DNA of 64,000 nt from Amyelois transitella (GCF_032362555.1 NC_083519.1:6775501-6839500); one strand, 5' to 3'; shown: positions 21,926 through 33,192, numbered from the stretch's first letter. A program made the numbers and translations. The notes: generated by a model not told the origin, from the letters alone.

Positions 21926-22181
21926 ACTTGATTGTCTTAGACATTTTAAAAATTTATATCTGTGCTTGATTGTTTGTCGGTGACAGTTGGTGTTTTGGTC
22001 TCTGTCTCGTATCATACCATACCATTTTTATATATATTGGAACCTCTTCTGATTTATGAGAACAGTGAAAAAACAATCTAATATAAAATATATATGGGAC
22101 AAATATATACGATCAAAATCAAAATAAAAGAGTGAGAAAGTTTCTTCAGTGTCTCTATTGTGAACGCAATCAGAACCAAAC

Positions 22182-25100
22182 ATGATGAACACACTGCCTG
22201 CACAGCCAGTTGGTATACAGAGTACTGCTGGAGCTGTACCAGTTCGCAATGAAAAAGGTAATCAATCAATAATCCTGGTTTATATGATGCTCTGGCATAA
22301 CCGCAATTTGAAACATGTATCCATTCGTAATGAGCCTAGGTCCACTGCAAAGATTTTGCAGAAAATGGCTCCCATGGAACCTTGTATGAGAACCTAACCC
22401 ATATTGGACAAGTTTATTATTATATTATTTTACTCTGGCCGCTAGTGTGTGTGATTGACAGAGAGAAATGGCATATTTTGGAGGAGGCCTATGTCAACAA
22501 TTGACATACAGACCAGAGTAGATGCAGTGTATATAAATGTAATTAATCAATGTAAATAGTTATGAAAATGAAAATTTTGTCTGTATAAAGGTTTATATTA
22601 TAATGGACTTGTTACAGGTGAATTATCTATGCAAAAGGTGAAAGTGCAAAGGTATATATCTGGAAAAAAGCCTGACTACGCCCAAGGGGTATCATCATCT
22701 GAAGAATCCGATACAGAAGACTTTATAGAACAGCAGAGACCTGAACGGAAACAAATATTGCCACAAGTGATCAGCCAGAAAGATGAACAAAATAGTGATT
22801 CTGAGAAGGAGGTGATTTTTTTTCATTTTTGTACATTGTACATATATATAAAATTACACCTCTTTCCTGGTGGGATAGGCATAGGCATCTTTCCACTTGC
22901 CATAGTCCCCGCATTCTTCTGTGGCTTTAAATACATTCATAATACTTCATGCATGCTTGTCCGATTAAAATAGTCTTGGCTTGACGTTTTGCCATTATTT
23001 CAATTTTTTTTTGTCATTTCATAAAGGTATCATGGATGTAAAGCAATTGTTTTTATTATTATCTATACTAATATAATCTTTGGAAAGACTGAACTAAGAA
23101 AATTATCTCATCATTATTTGTGGGTGTTATAAGCTATGTATGTATCCCTGGCAAAACTGTGGCGGGCTAGTAAAAATTAATTTAAACAATTCTGTCATAA
23201 ATTTGTATTCAGGTTGATGATCCTCGGCTTAAAAGACTGCGGATGGCCGCACGTTCGCCACCGCGTCGCGCCGAACACAAACCTGAGATTATTGATGCAG
23301 AACCGGAGCCTCAGTCAGAATCTAGCGGAGAGGAGGCCAAAGATAGTTCCGACAGTGAAGACGAATTGGACGATGAGGAAATCGAGAGACGCCGGCAGGC
23401 ACTCAAAGCAAAACTTGCTGCAAGGTAAAAAATATTAATTTTGCAGTGCACCACTGGGAAAAGTATTACAAAGGTGATATACCTTTGTAGTTTGGCTGCT
23501 GTGTATAGTGATAGTTGAATAGAGATGCCAGATGTTGTAAAGTCTATATGAATTGCATTGCCACATGTTTTTCTTTTTTTTAAATTTGCTGAATCAAGTA
23601 TTTGTGTCATTATTTGTTGAAATATTCCCTAGGGAAAATAGTCCGGTAATGACTGTAGTCCCAGTGTAGTCCTATTGGACGCAATATAAACAACTTTAAT
23701 ACCAGTTATGACTGTATATAAAAGAAACCTTGTCCAGGGTATGTAATAATGCTTCACCTAGAAATTTTACAAGTTTTTGTATTTAGATTTATTTGTCAAC
23801 AAACAGGGAGGCTGAAAAAGAAGTTCTTGGCCGTGACGATGATGACGAAATGATGGATGGCGTCAAAGAGGAGAGTGGTTCCTCAGACATGGAGTATACA
23901 GACAGCGAAGAAGACACAGGTATTTAAATTCTTTCTTCAGAAAGAGATAGTTAGCTAATAATCATATACTAATTCAAACAGTCTTAAAAACATTCTGAAG
24001 CGATTTTGCGAAATCTGTTCACAGCATGTTAACCTTAACTTTTTATTCGCAATTAGATGCTTAGGAGCCAATGGTTGAGAAATTTAAAGAGGAGAGAATA
24101 CTGAAAAGATAACTTTTACGTTATTATTATCTAAATATATCAAAGGCTGGGCTTAAGAATTTAAAAATTGTCATGTAGTTAGGTACCTTATGTGGTCTAG
24201 GGATGCACTAAGAGAGGATTTCCTGGAATTTTCGCGGGAAGCGCAAATAACGGTTTTTTTCACCTTGACCTTGACGCGGACGGAACCGTGGGCGAATTAG
24301 GTAAAGGCTCAATAACTTAAGCCATCACCCTTTTAATAGGTCCTAGAGTGAAGCCAGTATTCGTGAGGGCATCGGAACGTATGACAGTAGCGGAGAGGGA
24401 GCGTAAAATGAAACAGCAGAAAAAAGAAGAGAGCGAAGCACGTAAAGAGAAGGAGGACAGAAGGCGTGAGGCGCTCAAACTGGTGGAAGATACCATTCGG
24501 GCTGAGCAGAGGAATATGCAGGTACTTGTTTTGACATTCATACAGCCATTATATGAACTGGACCTATGCTCCAGAATAGTGGGTGAGTAAACGGATGCTG
24601 TGTCGGATGTGCAGATTTCCTCAAAAATATTTCCTTTGTCCTACTCATAACGGATAGAGTTGGATAGAGTTGATCGGAGAGTATATTTATTCAACCAATC
24701 TTATTGAAATTTCGATGATGTTCTTTAATAAAAAATAATTTCAGGCGGAACAAAAAGAGGGCAACATCAACGATGTGTGCACAGACGATGAAAACGACGA
24801 GCTCGAGTACGAGGCGTGGAAGCTGCGTGAAATGAAACGCATCAAGCGAGACAAGGAGGAAAGAGAGGCGTAAGTTATTGCCAGCTCGTACTAACAGGAT
24901 ATTTTAAGATTTGAAGAAAAATTATGTAATGGATGAATGTATATTTTTATTCTTTCTTAAAATAGTAGTTCTATTTATTTTTTCTAGCTGATACGTAATA
25001 TTTACTCATACAGAAGTAAGTAATATGTATAAGCTATTTTGTGTTGATTTCAATTTAAAGACTTCTGTCATGTATGTTTTAATTTCTTGGTAGTGGTATA

Positions 25101-27518
25101 AGCTTAAGGAAGTCAAACAACGGGAACGGGAGAATATGAAAAACTTGAGATACATCTTCTTGTCCTTGCTTAATCATCTCAACTTTATAGTTTTGTATAT
25201 CAGCGTCATGACATCTATTAATCAGAGATAAAATAAAGTTCTTTCTTAAATTTATCTAGTAAAGTAAAAACTTGTGTTACAAATAGAAATTAAAATGTAT
25301 TTTTAATTGTCCCAGGATGGAGAAAGAGTTGCTAGCCATTGAGCGCATGCGCAACATGACCGAAGAGGAGCGTCGCGTGGAACAACGACTCAATCCTAAA
25401 GTGGTCACCAACAAGGCAGTCAAGGGAAAATACAAGTTCTTGCAGAAATATTATCACAGGTGTGCTTCCGATTTATTGTCTCTTTTATAAAGACACTAGT
25501 GTACATCGTACATACGTACAAAAGCGAAGAGTCCCGCTCAGTTTAATTCCCACGGGAATTTCTAAAAACGGGTGCACCTATTAAGAACCTTTACACTATA
25601 TTTCATAATTCTGGATGCAGCGGTTTGGGCTGTGCGTTGATTTACCTATCAGTTGTAAGCTAACATATTAAGCTGGAAGGTAATTAAGCTTTAGAGATAG
25701 CGACAGGTTGCTGGACCATCGCCTTAAAGAAAATTCCAAGTTTGAAAGTCTTTCTTTTGATTGAAAATATTTAAGATCAGAAGTAAGTAAGTGCTTTATT
25801 GTTCACTAAAGGAGTACATTACAAATATAATACAGTTGTACAATACAAAGGCGGGCTTATCTCTTATCTTATTATTAGAAGTATTATGTTTTAAATTATT
25901 TTCAATTAAAAGATGATATAATTTTTTACAGAGGTGCTTTCTATTTGGACAAAGAAGAAGACGTGTTCAAACAAGACTTCTCTGGAGCAACCCTGGACGA
26001 TCACTTTGACAAGACTGTTTTGCCAAAGGTGAGCATTTTTCGATATATTTGATTATCACTCTAACATTAAACAAAAGTTGGGTAGCATTAGGAGACGCGT
26101 ATAAAAATAAATGAACATCCAAGATCTAACAAAAACTCTTCTCACATTATGCTCCGACCGTAGTGATCGTGAATCGAATCCGGGACAGTAAATGGCAATT
26201 TCTTTTACAGCTGAACATTCCATTGTTTATTTCTAACGAAAATTTGCTTATTGATTTGTTATACATACATATAATCACGTCTATATCCCTTGCGGGGTAG
26301 ACAGAGCCAACAGTCTTGAAGAGACTGATAGGCCACGTTCAGTTGTTTGGCTTTAAGATAGAATTGAGATTCAAATAGTGACAGGTTGCCAGCCCATCGC
26401 CTAAAAGAAGAATCCCAAGTTTATAAGCCTACCCCTTAGTCGTCTTTTACGACATCCATGGGAGAGAGATGGAGTGGTCCTATTCTTTTTTCTATTAGTG
26501 CCGGGAACCACACGGCAATGATTTGTTATTAGAATAAATATTTAAATTTTTCGCAAGTACCCTACAATTTTTACTTTTTTAAAATGACTATCCTGACTTA
26601 TTTTTCCTTACGCAGGTGATGCAAGTGAAGAAGTTCGGTCGTTCTGGGCGCACCAAGTACACTCACTTGGTGGACCAAGACACCACGGAGTTTGATTCCG
26701 CGTGGAGCAGCGAGGGAGCCGCCGCCAGGCTCGCTAACTTCCGGGGCGGCATGAAACAGGTCAGTGCCCTTTTAAGACGAGTCAGTGTCTATGTAAAACA
26801 GGTCAGTGTCTATACCTATAAGAAAATTCAGTGTATATATAAAACAAGTGCCGTGTGGTTCCCGGCACCAATATAAAAAAAAGGACCACTCCATCACTCT
26901 CCCATGGATGTCGTAAAAGGCGACTAAAGGGTAGGCTTATAAACTTGGGATTCTTATTTTAGGCGATGGGCTAGCAACCTGTCACTATTTGAATCTCAAT
27001 TCTATCTTAAAGCCAAATAGCTGAACGTGGCCTATCAGTCTTTTCAAGACTGTTGGCTCTGTCTACCCCGCAAGGGTTATAGACGTGATTATATGTATGT
27101 ATGTATAAAAAAAGTCGGTGTCTACTGACCTGTCATAACAGGTCAGTGACGGTCAGTTGACCACTGTCACAAAGCAAGGTTCTCTGTACCACCAGAATTA
27201 TGAAAAAAGTGAAGATTGTATGTTCACAATGCCGAAGTGTAATAATGAGTATATCAAAGATCAAATTAAAGAAATGCATAATACTAGGCTTTAGCACTGA
27301 GCGTCAGCGCCTATTCTGTTTCTTTCGGGTATAAATTATGTTTGTAACGTATAACTTAAATACTTCGATGAAATTGGGCATGAACGCAACCTGTAGCGGT
27401 TATTAGATATAAATTTTATTTGTTAGGTAAAGAATTTTAAGAAAAATCTGACGCGTATTTTTCCTTTCAGGTGTTCGACAGACCCTCCGCTAAGAGGAAG
27501 CATAATAGCGCGAACTAA
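22182..27518 (+). CDS. Mfap1: Microfibrillar-associated protein 1, spliceosome component
   Basis: Ten exons join in phase to 444 residues (human 439): 22182-22257, 22618-22811, 23213-23424, 23807-23919, 24340-24521, 24745-24869, 25316-25459, 25932-26028, 26616-26759 and 27471-27518. Despite its name the protein is nuclear. It is a B-complex spliceosome component that binds Prp38 and is needed for pre-mRNA splicing. Visible family features: [13 protein letters not shown] near the N terminus; acidic/Ser stretches ([27 protein letters not shown]); [14 protein letters not shown]; long charged helices; and the conserved C-terminal domain with [37 protein letters not shown] and DTTEFDSAW. Two ATGs in a row open the frame; either would serve. 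Introns host SINE A, a CTAG repeat and two family B SINEs. The exon 9 donor is duplicated downstream. Confidence 0.95.
22843..22975 (-). mobile_element. SINE-like family A, diverged copy in Mfap1 intron 2
   Basis: Begins ATATATAAAATTACACCTCT and carries TTTCCACTTGCCATAGTCCC and CATTCATAATACTTCATGCA, the family A blocks in reverse. It is older than the copies with clear target duplications. Confidence 0.65.
23063..23170 (+). repeat. CTAG-ending repeat in Mfap1 intron 2
   Basis: Starts CTATACTAATATAATC and ends AACTGTGGCGGGCTAG, the plus-strand layout of the CTAG family (TAATATTATAAATG-like start, GCGGGCTAG-like end). Confidence 0.5.
26263..26518 (-). mobile_element. SINE-like family B, complete, 11-bp target duplication
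   Basis: In Mfap1 intron 8. TGATTTGTTAT at 26252-26262 and 26519-26529 brackets 256 bp. This defines the full family B unit: ACATACATATAATCACGTCT at one end and GGGAACCACACGGCAA at the other. Confidence 0.88.
26795..27148 (+). promoter_or_regulatory. Duplicated splice-donor array after Mfap1 exon 9
   Basis: The real donor is AAACAG/GTCAGTG at 26759/26760. The same string recurs at 26801/26802 and again near 27141/27142. Weaker GTCAGTG or TTCAGTG units sit between, spaced about 20-30 bp. The first copy is in frame, and using it would add 14 residues without a stop. A family B SINE sits inside the array. Confidence 0.5.
26850..27103 (+). mobile_element. SINE-like family B, complete, in Mfap1 intron 9
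   Basis: TATAAAACAAGT (26838-26849) and TATAAAAAAAGT (27104-27115) form a 12-bp duplication with one change. The body runs from GCCGTGTGGTTCCCGGCACC to GACGTGATTATATGTATGTA. It is in the opposite orientation to the copy in intron 8. Confidence 0.85.
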
Positions 27519-28440
27519 TATAACAACGCTTCAACGCTCTAGCCACCGTCAGTTGCCGCAATACAACAAGTTCTTCGGTAACTCTAACCAATTTGTATAT
27601 GTTACCAGGAATGTATGTAATCCGTAATTTTATACAATTCCTAGGATATGTACAGAATTCCTAAAACGACCAGGCAATGTATGAAATATTATTTATTTCG
27701 CACTTTGGCCAGGAATTGTGCACAATGCAGAATGTGTAGCCGGCAATGTGTTAATAAGACAAAAGTGGGGAAAAGAAAAACCTAATCTAATAATCTACTT
27801 CGTGGTTCTTGATGTTCCGATCATAGTCACAAGGTATTCTAACAACGAACCCAGCGCTACAGTTGAGTTATTTATGCCTTAATTTTTTTTATGGTCCCAA
27901 CCCCCCGTGCAGGTGGGGGGAGCTGCGCCCCCTTGTTTTTATATAATATAATCCTAATAAATACACACTAATTCAAATTATTTCACACATTGCCGGTGGA
28001 CCTGCAGACATTCTATACAATGCCGAGGAATTCTGAGCAGGCCTTAGGCATTCTATAGATATTCTAGGAATTGTATAGATTGCAAGTATACAGATTTCCC
28101 GTGACATATACATAGTGGTGACTTCTTTCTAAGCTCTTTGGCTTTGAATTACATATTAGAGATATGAAGTAACTGTCATCTGACGACCTTCCCAGATCGG
28201 AATATAGCAATAACAACATTTTTTTCACGTTATAAAGATTAGGGGGGTTAAAATAAAAGGAGAATGATTGGTAAAGCGTGTGTTGTTGTAACAGTTTTGT
28301 GAATATATTCTGTAAATATAGTTAATAAGGTTTGTTGAAAATATTGATTTGTAAGTTTGCATAGTTTTCACGAAGGTGTGAAGACTGGATATGTAAATAA
28401 ATAATTGGAAATATATCATTGATTTCATTTTACCCATTCA
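27519..28440 (+). repeat. Mfap1 3' region with inverted degenerate AGGAATTGTATA motifs
   Basis: From 27600 to 27760 and from 27980 to 28090 there are at least eight variants of CCAGGAATGTATG, CAATTCCTAGG and CCGGCAATGTG in both orientations. They flank a centre with a GC-rich hairpin (CCCCCCGTGCAGGTGGGGGG at 27901-27920). This looks like an old DNA element with complex ends in or beyond the 3' UTR. AATAAA at 27956-27961 is a possible Mfap1 poly(A) signal. The rest, 28100-28440, is AT-rich and unassigned. Confidence 0.4.
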
Positions 28441-28727
28441 TTTACTTTTCATAACAACGTAGGCATCTGCTAAGGAGACATTTGAAAATTACATACTTAT
28501 CTCCTTGACTCGGAGTAGGTACCTAACAATAGGCAAAGCGACCATCTTATAGATTCCATCACCTTGGCGTCCGGAACTTACGTCTTGGATTTAAGAACTT
28601 CTATCGTTACAACTTTCCTTCTTTATGACCGCAACGTTTCCATGGAACTTTGTTCAACTTGGTTATCTGACTTGTTTCCAAATAAGGAGGCGAATGGATG
28701 AATTATTCAGAATTTAATGCACATTAG

Positions 28728-29135
28728 TATTCGCCCGCGGCTTCGCCCGCACAAAAAGAAAAATCTCCTTTATTTCCGTTTACACGGTAATTTCGGAAAA
28801 TCCTTTCTAAGCGGATGCCTATACATTTAGTTGAATTTTTTAGCTCGTTCGGTCCAGTAGTTTGGGCTGTGCGTTGACAGATCCAGCCTTTGTGCTTTAT
28901 ATAAATAAGTATCTACGCATCTCAAAATTCCAACTAATATTATAAATGCGAAAGCGAGTTTGTTTGTTACTCCTTCACGGGTTATACGAGTGTACGGAAA
29001 TATCACGTATATAATATATTAATAGTCTGGACATGGAAATTACATTCCGGTAAAAATAATATAATGGCGATAAAAGAATAATAAATTTGCGTGTGAAGGT
29101 GGCGCTAAATTTGCGAAGTTGCGGGTAAAAGCTAG
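28728..29135. repeat. Two CTAG-family repeats downstream of the SPMIP1-like gene
   Basis: The first (about 28728-28920) begins TATTCGCCCGCGGCTTCGCC and contains AGTTTGGGCTGTGCGTTGAC. The second (28933-29135) starts CAACTAATATTATAAATGCG and ends AGTTGCGGGTAAAAGCTAG. They face opposite ways. The 28441-28727 stretch is AT-rich and shows nothing I recognise. Confidence 0.5.
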
Positions 29136-29204
29136 TTAAAAAGAAATGAGGTTTGTAGTTAAAAATTCATAATAACATACTTAAAAAATAAAATTACATC
29201 TAAA

Positions 29205-29885
29205 TTATTCAGGACACTTGTTTGAGGCGGGTATATCAGGATTTTTGTAATATGGAGGATCGGGTTGTGGCCCAGAGCGGCTCTTGACGTCGCGATTGAG
29301 TCTCCACACGCGGCCATATACTGGTCTGCCTTTTGAGAAGAAGCTATCCTTCAGCCTCCACCCATAATCCCATCCAGAACATTCTCTAAAGTAATACTTT
29401 TGTTCTGGTGCTAATTTAGATCGTTGTTTCAGGTAAACAATTCGACCAAACACAGGTTTATCTTTGTAAATAACTTTGCTCTGTTCAGGGTCAACCACAC
29501 GCATGACAGGATCTATAGTAGTGTCCGTATCTGGTCGTACAAGCCTGGGATCTTCTTTAGGATCTCCCAGACCTACGTCCACTATGGAATGACCTTTTCG
29601 CAGGTGAGCTGTTCCAGGTATGAATGTACCGTCTCTTATTGGAACACGTTTTCTATTATAGCCCGCTGTTATATGATCTCTAGTTATAGCTGGCATCCCA
29701 CCGATCATATCGGCCTTGAAAACGTCGTAAGTAGTATAACCTGTTTCTTTTCTTTGCAGCGTGGCGGCTTCCTGTAGTTTGTCCCCATATAAATTGTTCC
29801 ATTTCATTCGCAATCGAGCGGTCTTGTCATAGCTCTCTACGAGGAACTTTATTATTTCGGGATTTGTGATATCTATGAGCGGCAT
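29205..29885 (-). CDS. SPMIP1/ATP6V1FNB-like protein (candidate sperm microtubule inner protein)
   Basis: Intact single-exon frame, 226 residues, start MPLIDITNPEI. No signal peptide or membrane segment. The N-terminal helix KTARLRMKWNNLYGDKLQEA resembles the REKMLRCEWYRKYG region of vertebrate ATP6V1FNB (SPMIP1). The C-terminal pair of blocks, GRIVYLKQRSKLAPEQKYYF then SGWDYGWRL, resembles its GRYRYLNTRK...PETRYLF...FTYGW. A second weaker copy of the KPVFGR-x-x-x-L-x-R unit follows (RPVYGRVWRLNRDVK), so the C half looks like an internal duplication. Vertebrate relatives sit inside sperm axonemal doublet microtubules, so testis expression is the expected pattern. This family call is from remembered motif similarity and needs a profile search; otherwise it is a conserved-looking hypothetical protein. 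Confidence 0.55.
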   Translation of the reverse strand: MPLIDITNPEIIKFLVESYDKTARLRMKWNNLYGDKLQEAATLQRKETGYTTYDVFKADMIGGMPAITRDHITAGYNRKRVPIRDGTFIPGTAHLRKGHSIVDVGLGDPKEDPRLVRPDTDTTIDPVMRVVDPEQSKVIYKDKPVFGRIVYLKQRSKLAPEQKYYFRECSGWDYGWRLKDSFFSKGRPVYGRVWRLNRDVKSRSGPQPDPPYYKNPDIPASNKCPE

Positions 29886-30394
29886 TTTGATTTAAGTGTT
29901 AGGTATTTCTATATGTACCTATACTTAGATATTTAAAAAAAAATTAAACTTATGTAAGCTTGCTTCAAAAATATTTTGACAAAGTTGATCAAGAGACAAT
30001 CAAATGTCAAAAGGAATATTCGTAGGAACCAAACTAGTACGGATTTGAACACAGAAGAGAAAAACACATTTGAAACACAGATTTAAAAATATTTGAAAGA
30101 GGATAACAAAGAATAGAGGCTTACTCAATCTGTGTAATTTGTCCCTTAGGTATATATGTACTGAAGTCCACGAATAACGCTTTTTTAATAAGATGATTAT
30201 TATAAGAATGGAAGTTGAATTACTTACTTTTATCTTTAGGAAAAACAAACTTAGTATCAGAAATTCAAATGCCTTTTATTCCTAGCGAATATGTACAAAA
30301 CATTTCTCAATATTTTCCGTTATAAATAAAATCTAATAATCGTGTAAACTTCTCTTTTCATCCTCTCATAAAAAAATAATAACTGTTATTGCTT
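29886..30394. other. Spacer between SPMIP1-like gene and desaturase
   Basis: Holds the promoter side of the SPMIP1-like gene and the desaturase 3' UTR. A desaturase poly(A) signal AATAAA lies at 30275-30280 (minus strand), about 115 nt after its stop. A scrap of SINE D tail (ACTCAATCTGTGTAATTTGT) lies at about 30122-30150. Confidence 0.5.
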
Positions 30395-32771
30395 TTATTC
30401 TACACATTCGGATGTTGGAAAATGTACAGGGGTCCCATCACCCAATCGTTTGGCTATAGAATTGATCATTCCGGGAGTGGCTTGTCTCAAATCATAAGCC
30501 CAACCGATCTTTTCAAAGAATTGAATGAACCACGTCCCAAAATTGAGGAAATCGAAGTGCTCTGCTGCCTTGTAATCAAAAGGGAATGCATGATGATAGT
30601 TGTGCCAACCTTCCCCTAATGTGCATGTAGCGACGAAGCGGTTCTCTGCTGGTATTATATTCCTGCAACAATTTTCATAATGTTTTTAGTATAGCGGTTC
30701 TTCAAATTTAAAGTGGTTTAATTCTTAAAGCGAAACTGCGCTGATTGGAACTACTGATTATAGATTTACACGTCGTCAGAAACTGGATTTAGTCAACTCT
30801 AAAGTTAATTAAGTTTCATCAAAATTAGAAACATTTCTTTACCTGTTGTATGGTTTATATCCATAAGCATGTGCGAGGCTGTTGACAGTCAGCTCACTGT
30901 GGAACATGGTAAGAAACCTGATGAAGCACTGCCAGGCGACGGAGCAGCGCCAGTCCTCGCCCCAAAGCCAGATTCCAATAGTAGTCGGCAAAATGTAGCA
31001 GAAAACAAGCTTGATGTAGTTAAAATATCTGAAATAAAAAAAAATGGTTTTGGCCTCAAAATTATGATATTCTCTAAAAATATGCCAAACAGATTGAATA
31101 ATTGACGCGAAGGTCTGTTTAACGTAGTGGCAATGTTACTGCCTCAGAGACCAAAGGTTTCTGGTTGGTTCATGATGAAAAATGAACTTTTTCTGATTCC
31201 AACTAACTACTTGTTTTAATAATAAATAAATAAAACCTTACACCTAGCGTGGTTTGTCAATAATCTAGCAGATATTGAGGTATTTCCATTAGTAATTTAT
31301 TTAGTTAACTGTGTCTTAGCGTTTTCGGGTCTTTTGGAAATATATTCAAGAAATTGTCACTGAATGAAGTTTCTATACTATTACTACTAATTTTATTCAT
31401 ATCATTACTACTAAAGAAATTAACTCACTTTTCAAAGATCTGCAGGTGTACATCATTTTCGATGTCGCTCATATCGATTTGTTTCCCGGCTTGTAAGACC
31501 TCGTCATTCTTCTTCATCATGAGCCAGCCGATGTGTGAGAAGAAGAGGCCACGGTTCGCGTTGTGTGGGTCTGCTTCCGTGTCGCTGAATTTGTGGTGGA
31601 TGCGGTGGTCTCGCACCCATTGTTTTATAGAATTCTGGAATAATAATACTGTCATTGTAAATATATAGGTGATTCTGTTTGGCAGCGGTCGATATGGAAT
31701 GTTGCAAAATTATCTTATAAATACTTTTATGGATTGGATCTATGGAGTATAGGGTTGACAAGTCTGATACTGATAAGTGATTAAGATCGTATAGACCTAT
31801 ATGTATTAAAAACGAAAAACACTCACTTATGTACCTACTTATTACGATATCTCAAAAACTACTAGGTCGATAAAGATGTAATTTGGCAGAAAGGTAGATT
31901 GTAACTAAATTCCCGCAGGAACGCAAGATAACGGGATAATTACGCGGGCACCCTCTAGTTTTGAATGTATAAGATTAATAAAAGTTTTCATGTTGGTATG
32001 TAATCATAAAAATGTGGTTCCTTTATAATGTTTGAGTTATTGATGTTCAAGCCATCACTCAATCAGGAATTAAAAAAGACATGTTAAATGACAGCAAACT
32101 AGTTAGGACATTATATAGGTAAATTTAATAATTTAATTTACTTACTTGACCTGCGCTAGCGAAGCACACCATAAGAAACAGCTTTAAAGGAAGCTTCGCT
32201 TTGTAAGCTTTGTGCGTCCAATATCTATGGGCTCCACCAGTTATTCCAAAACCACTTGCTACATACATTATGGCAGCTGAAATTATGCTCTAAACATTCA
32301 TATTTGGAGTATTTTCCATTCAATGTTTGGATGTTTTTTTAAAAAAGGTTACTTTGACGTTATTTAATAAGTTAGATCTATGTTTCTTTTTGAATAACTT
32401 AGTTCAGTTGGGTGATTAACAAACTAAAGACCTTATTTCCTATAAATCTCATGAAAAATCTGAACAGATTTTTCTGACATTTGACGAAGTCTCCAGTTGA
32501 CTTCTTTTTTACGAAGACCGTATTATATTTCAACTATACATCCATTTTTTTAATTTTTTATAAGAACGTCATTAAACAAACACTTACCAAAGACCAAAGT
32601 TGGCCATTTAACAGGAAATGCGTAATGATAACACCAATAGACTCCTAATATGTGGTATAGCGTTATTGCAATAAAACTGGTCCATTTTATGTCGTTTTTA
32701 TATCCTAAACTTTTCTCAAAGGACCTGACGAGTTCATAAAACGATGCCCTTTTTATTCTAGTCCCTTCCAT
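30395..32771 (-). CDS. Acyl-CoA desaturase (membrane fatty acyl desaturase)
   Basis: Five exons, 32771-32588, 32276-32146, 31634-31429, 31028-30843 and 30662-30395, join in phase to 324 residues. This is an ER membrane di-iron enzyme putting a double bond into fatty acyl-CoA, working with cytochrome b5. The three histidine boxes are complete: HRYWTH (H78, H83), HRIHH (115-119) and HNYHH (256-260). The extra ligand H227 is in NSLAH. Hydrophobic segments lie at about 31-51, 57-77, 84-103 and 180-215. The residues used to class lepidopteran desaturases read IPAE (239-242). That is none of the best known signatures (KPSE and NPVE for delta-9, LPAQ for delta-11), so position specificity cannot be assigned. 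The N terminus is short for the family but starts naturally at MEGTRIKRASF. Repeats lie in intron 2. A pheromone or cuticular-lipid role is possible but only inferred. Confidence 0.9.
31845..31958 (+). repeat. CTAG-ending repeat in desaturase intron 2
   Basis: Ends AATTACGCGGGCACCCTCTAG, the plus-strand 3' signature of the CTAG family. The preceding AAACTACTAGGTCGATAAAG and AATTCCCGCAGGAACGCAAG belong to the same kind of repeat. Confidence 0.45.
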
Positions 32772-32888
32772 CTTCGCGATAAAATAAGAAACAGTGTAGT
32801 ATCGAGAAACGCTAACAAGCGTTTAACTTGGTTTTTCATACAATGGATGAGGCACTTCATTTGTTATTGTAATGCAAGTTTTATAGGC

Positions 32889-33061
32889 CAAGAGATAATG
32901 ATATTTAGCTGCTGATTTAGAAAATTTAATGAAAACCAAGTCGTCGCAATTTTATGAAAGCTTTTTAAACATACAAGTCAAGTTTAAAAAAGCTTTAATA
33001 AAATACGACTTGGTTTTCATAAAATTTTCTTAATCAGCAGCTAAATGTCACTATCTCTTCC
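32889..33061. repeat. Foldback element with ~80-bp inverted arms
   Basis: The left arm (32889-32969) and right arm (32982-33061) are inverted copies about 90% alike, separated by roughly 12 bp. The best block, TTTAGCTGCTGATT through AAAACCAAGTCGT, pairs at 39 of 41 positions. I see no clear target duplication. It could be a MITE or a stem for small-RNA processing. It lies about 115 bp upstream of the desaturase ATG. Confidence 0.65.
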
Positions 33062-33097
33062 TTTTATTGAGTTTTTGACATATCATTCATTTAATCA

Positions 33098-33192
33098 TAT
33101 AATCACGTCTAAATCGCTTGCGGGGTAGATAAAGCCAGCAGTCTGTAACGTCTGGAAGTATTTATTATATTAGTACCGGGAACTACACGGCA
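33098..33192 (-). mobile_element. SINE-like family B with large internal deletion
   Basis: The tail end (CATATAATCACGTCTAAATC, GCGGGGTAGATAAAGCCAGC) is joined directly to the other end (AGTACCGGGAACTACACGGC). Only about 95 bp remain. Confidence 0.7.

Noticed and set aside
32277-32290. Upstream acceptor TTTAG/AGCATAAT for desaturase exon 2
   Set aside because: It puts exon 2 out of frame with exon 1; TTTCAG/CTGCC at 32276 restores the family sequence.
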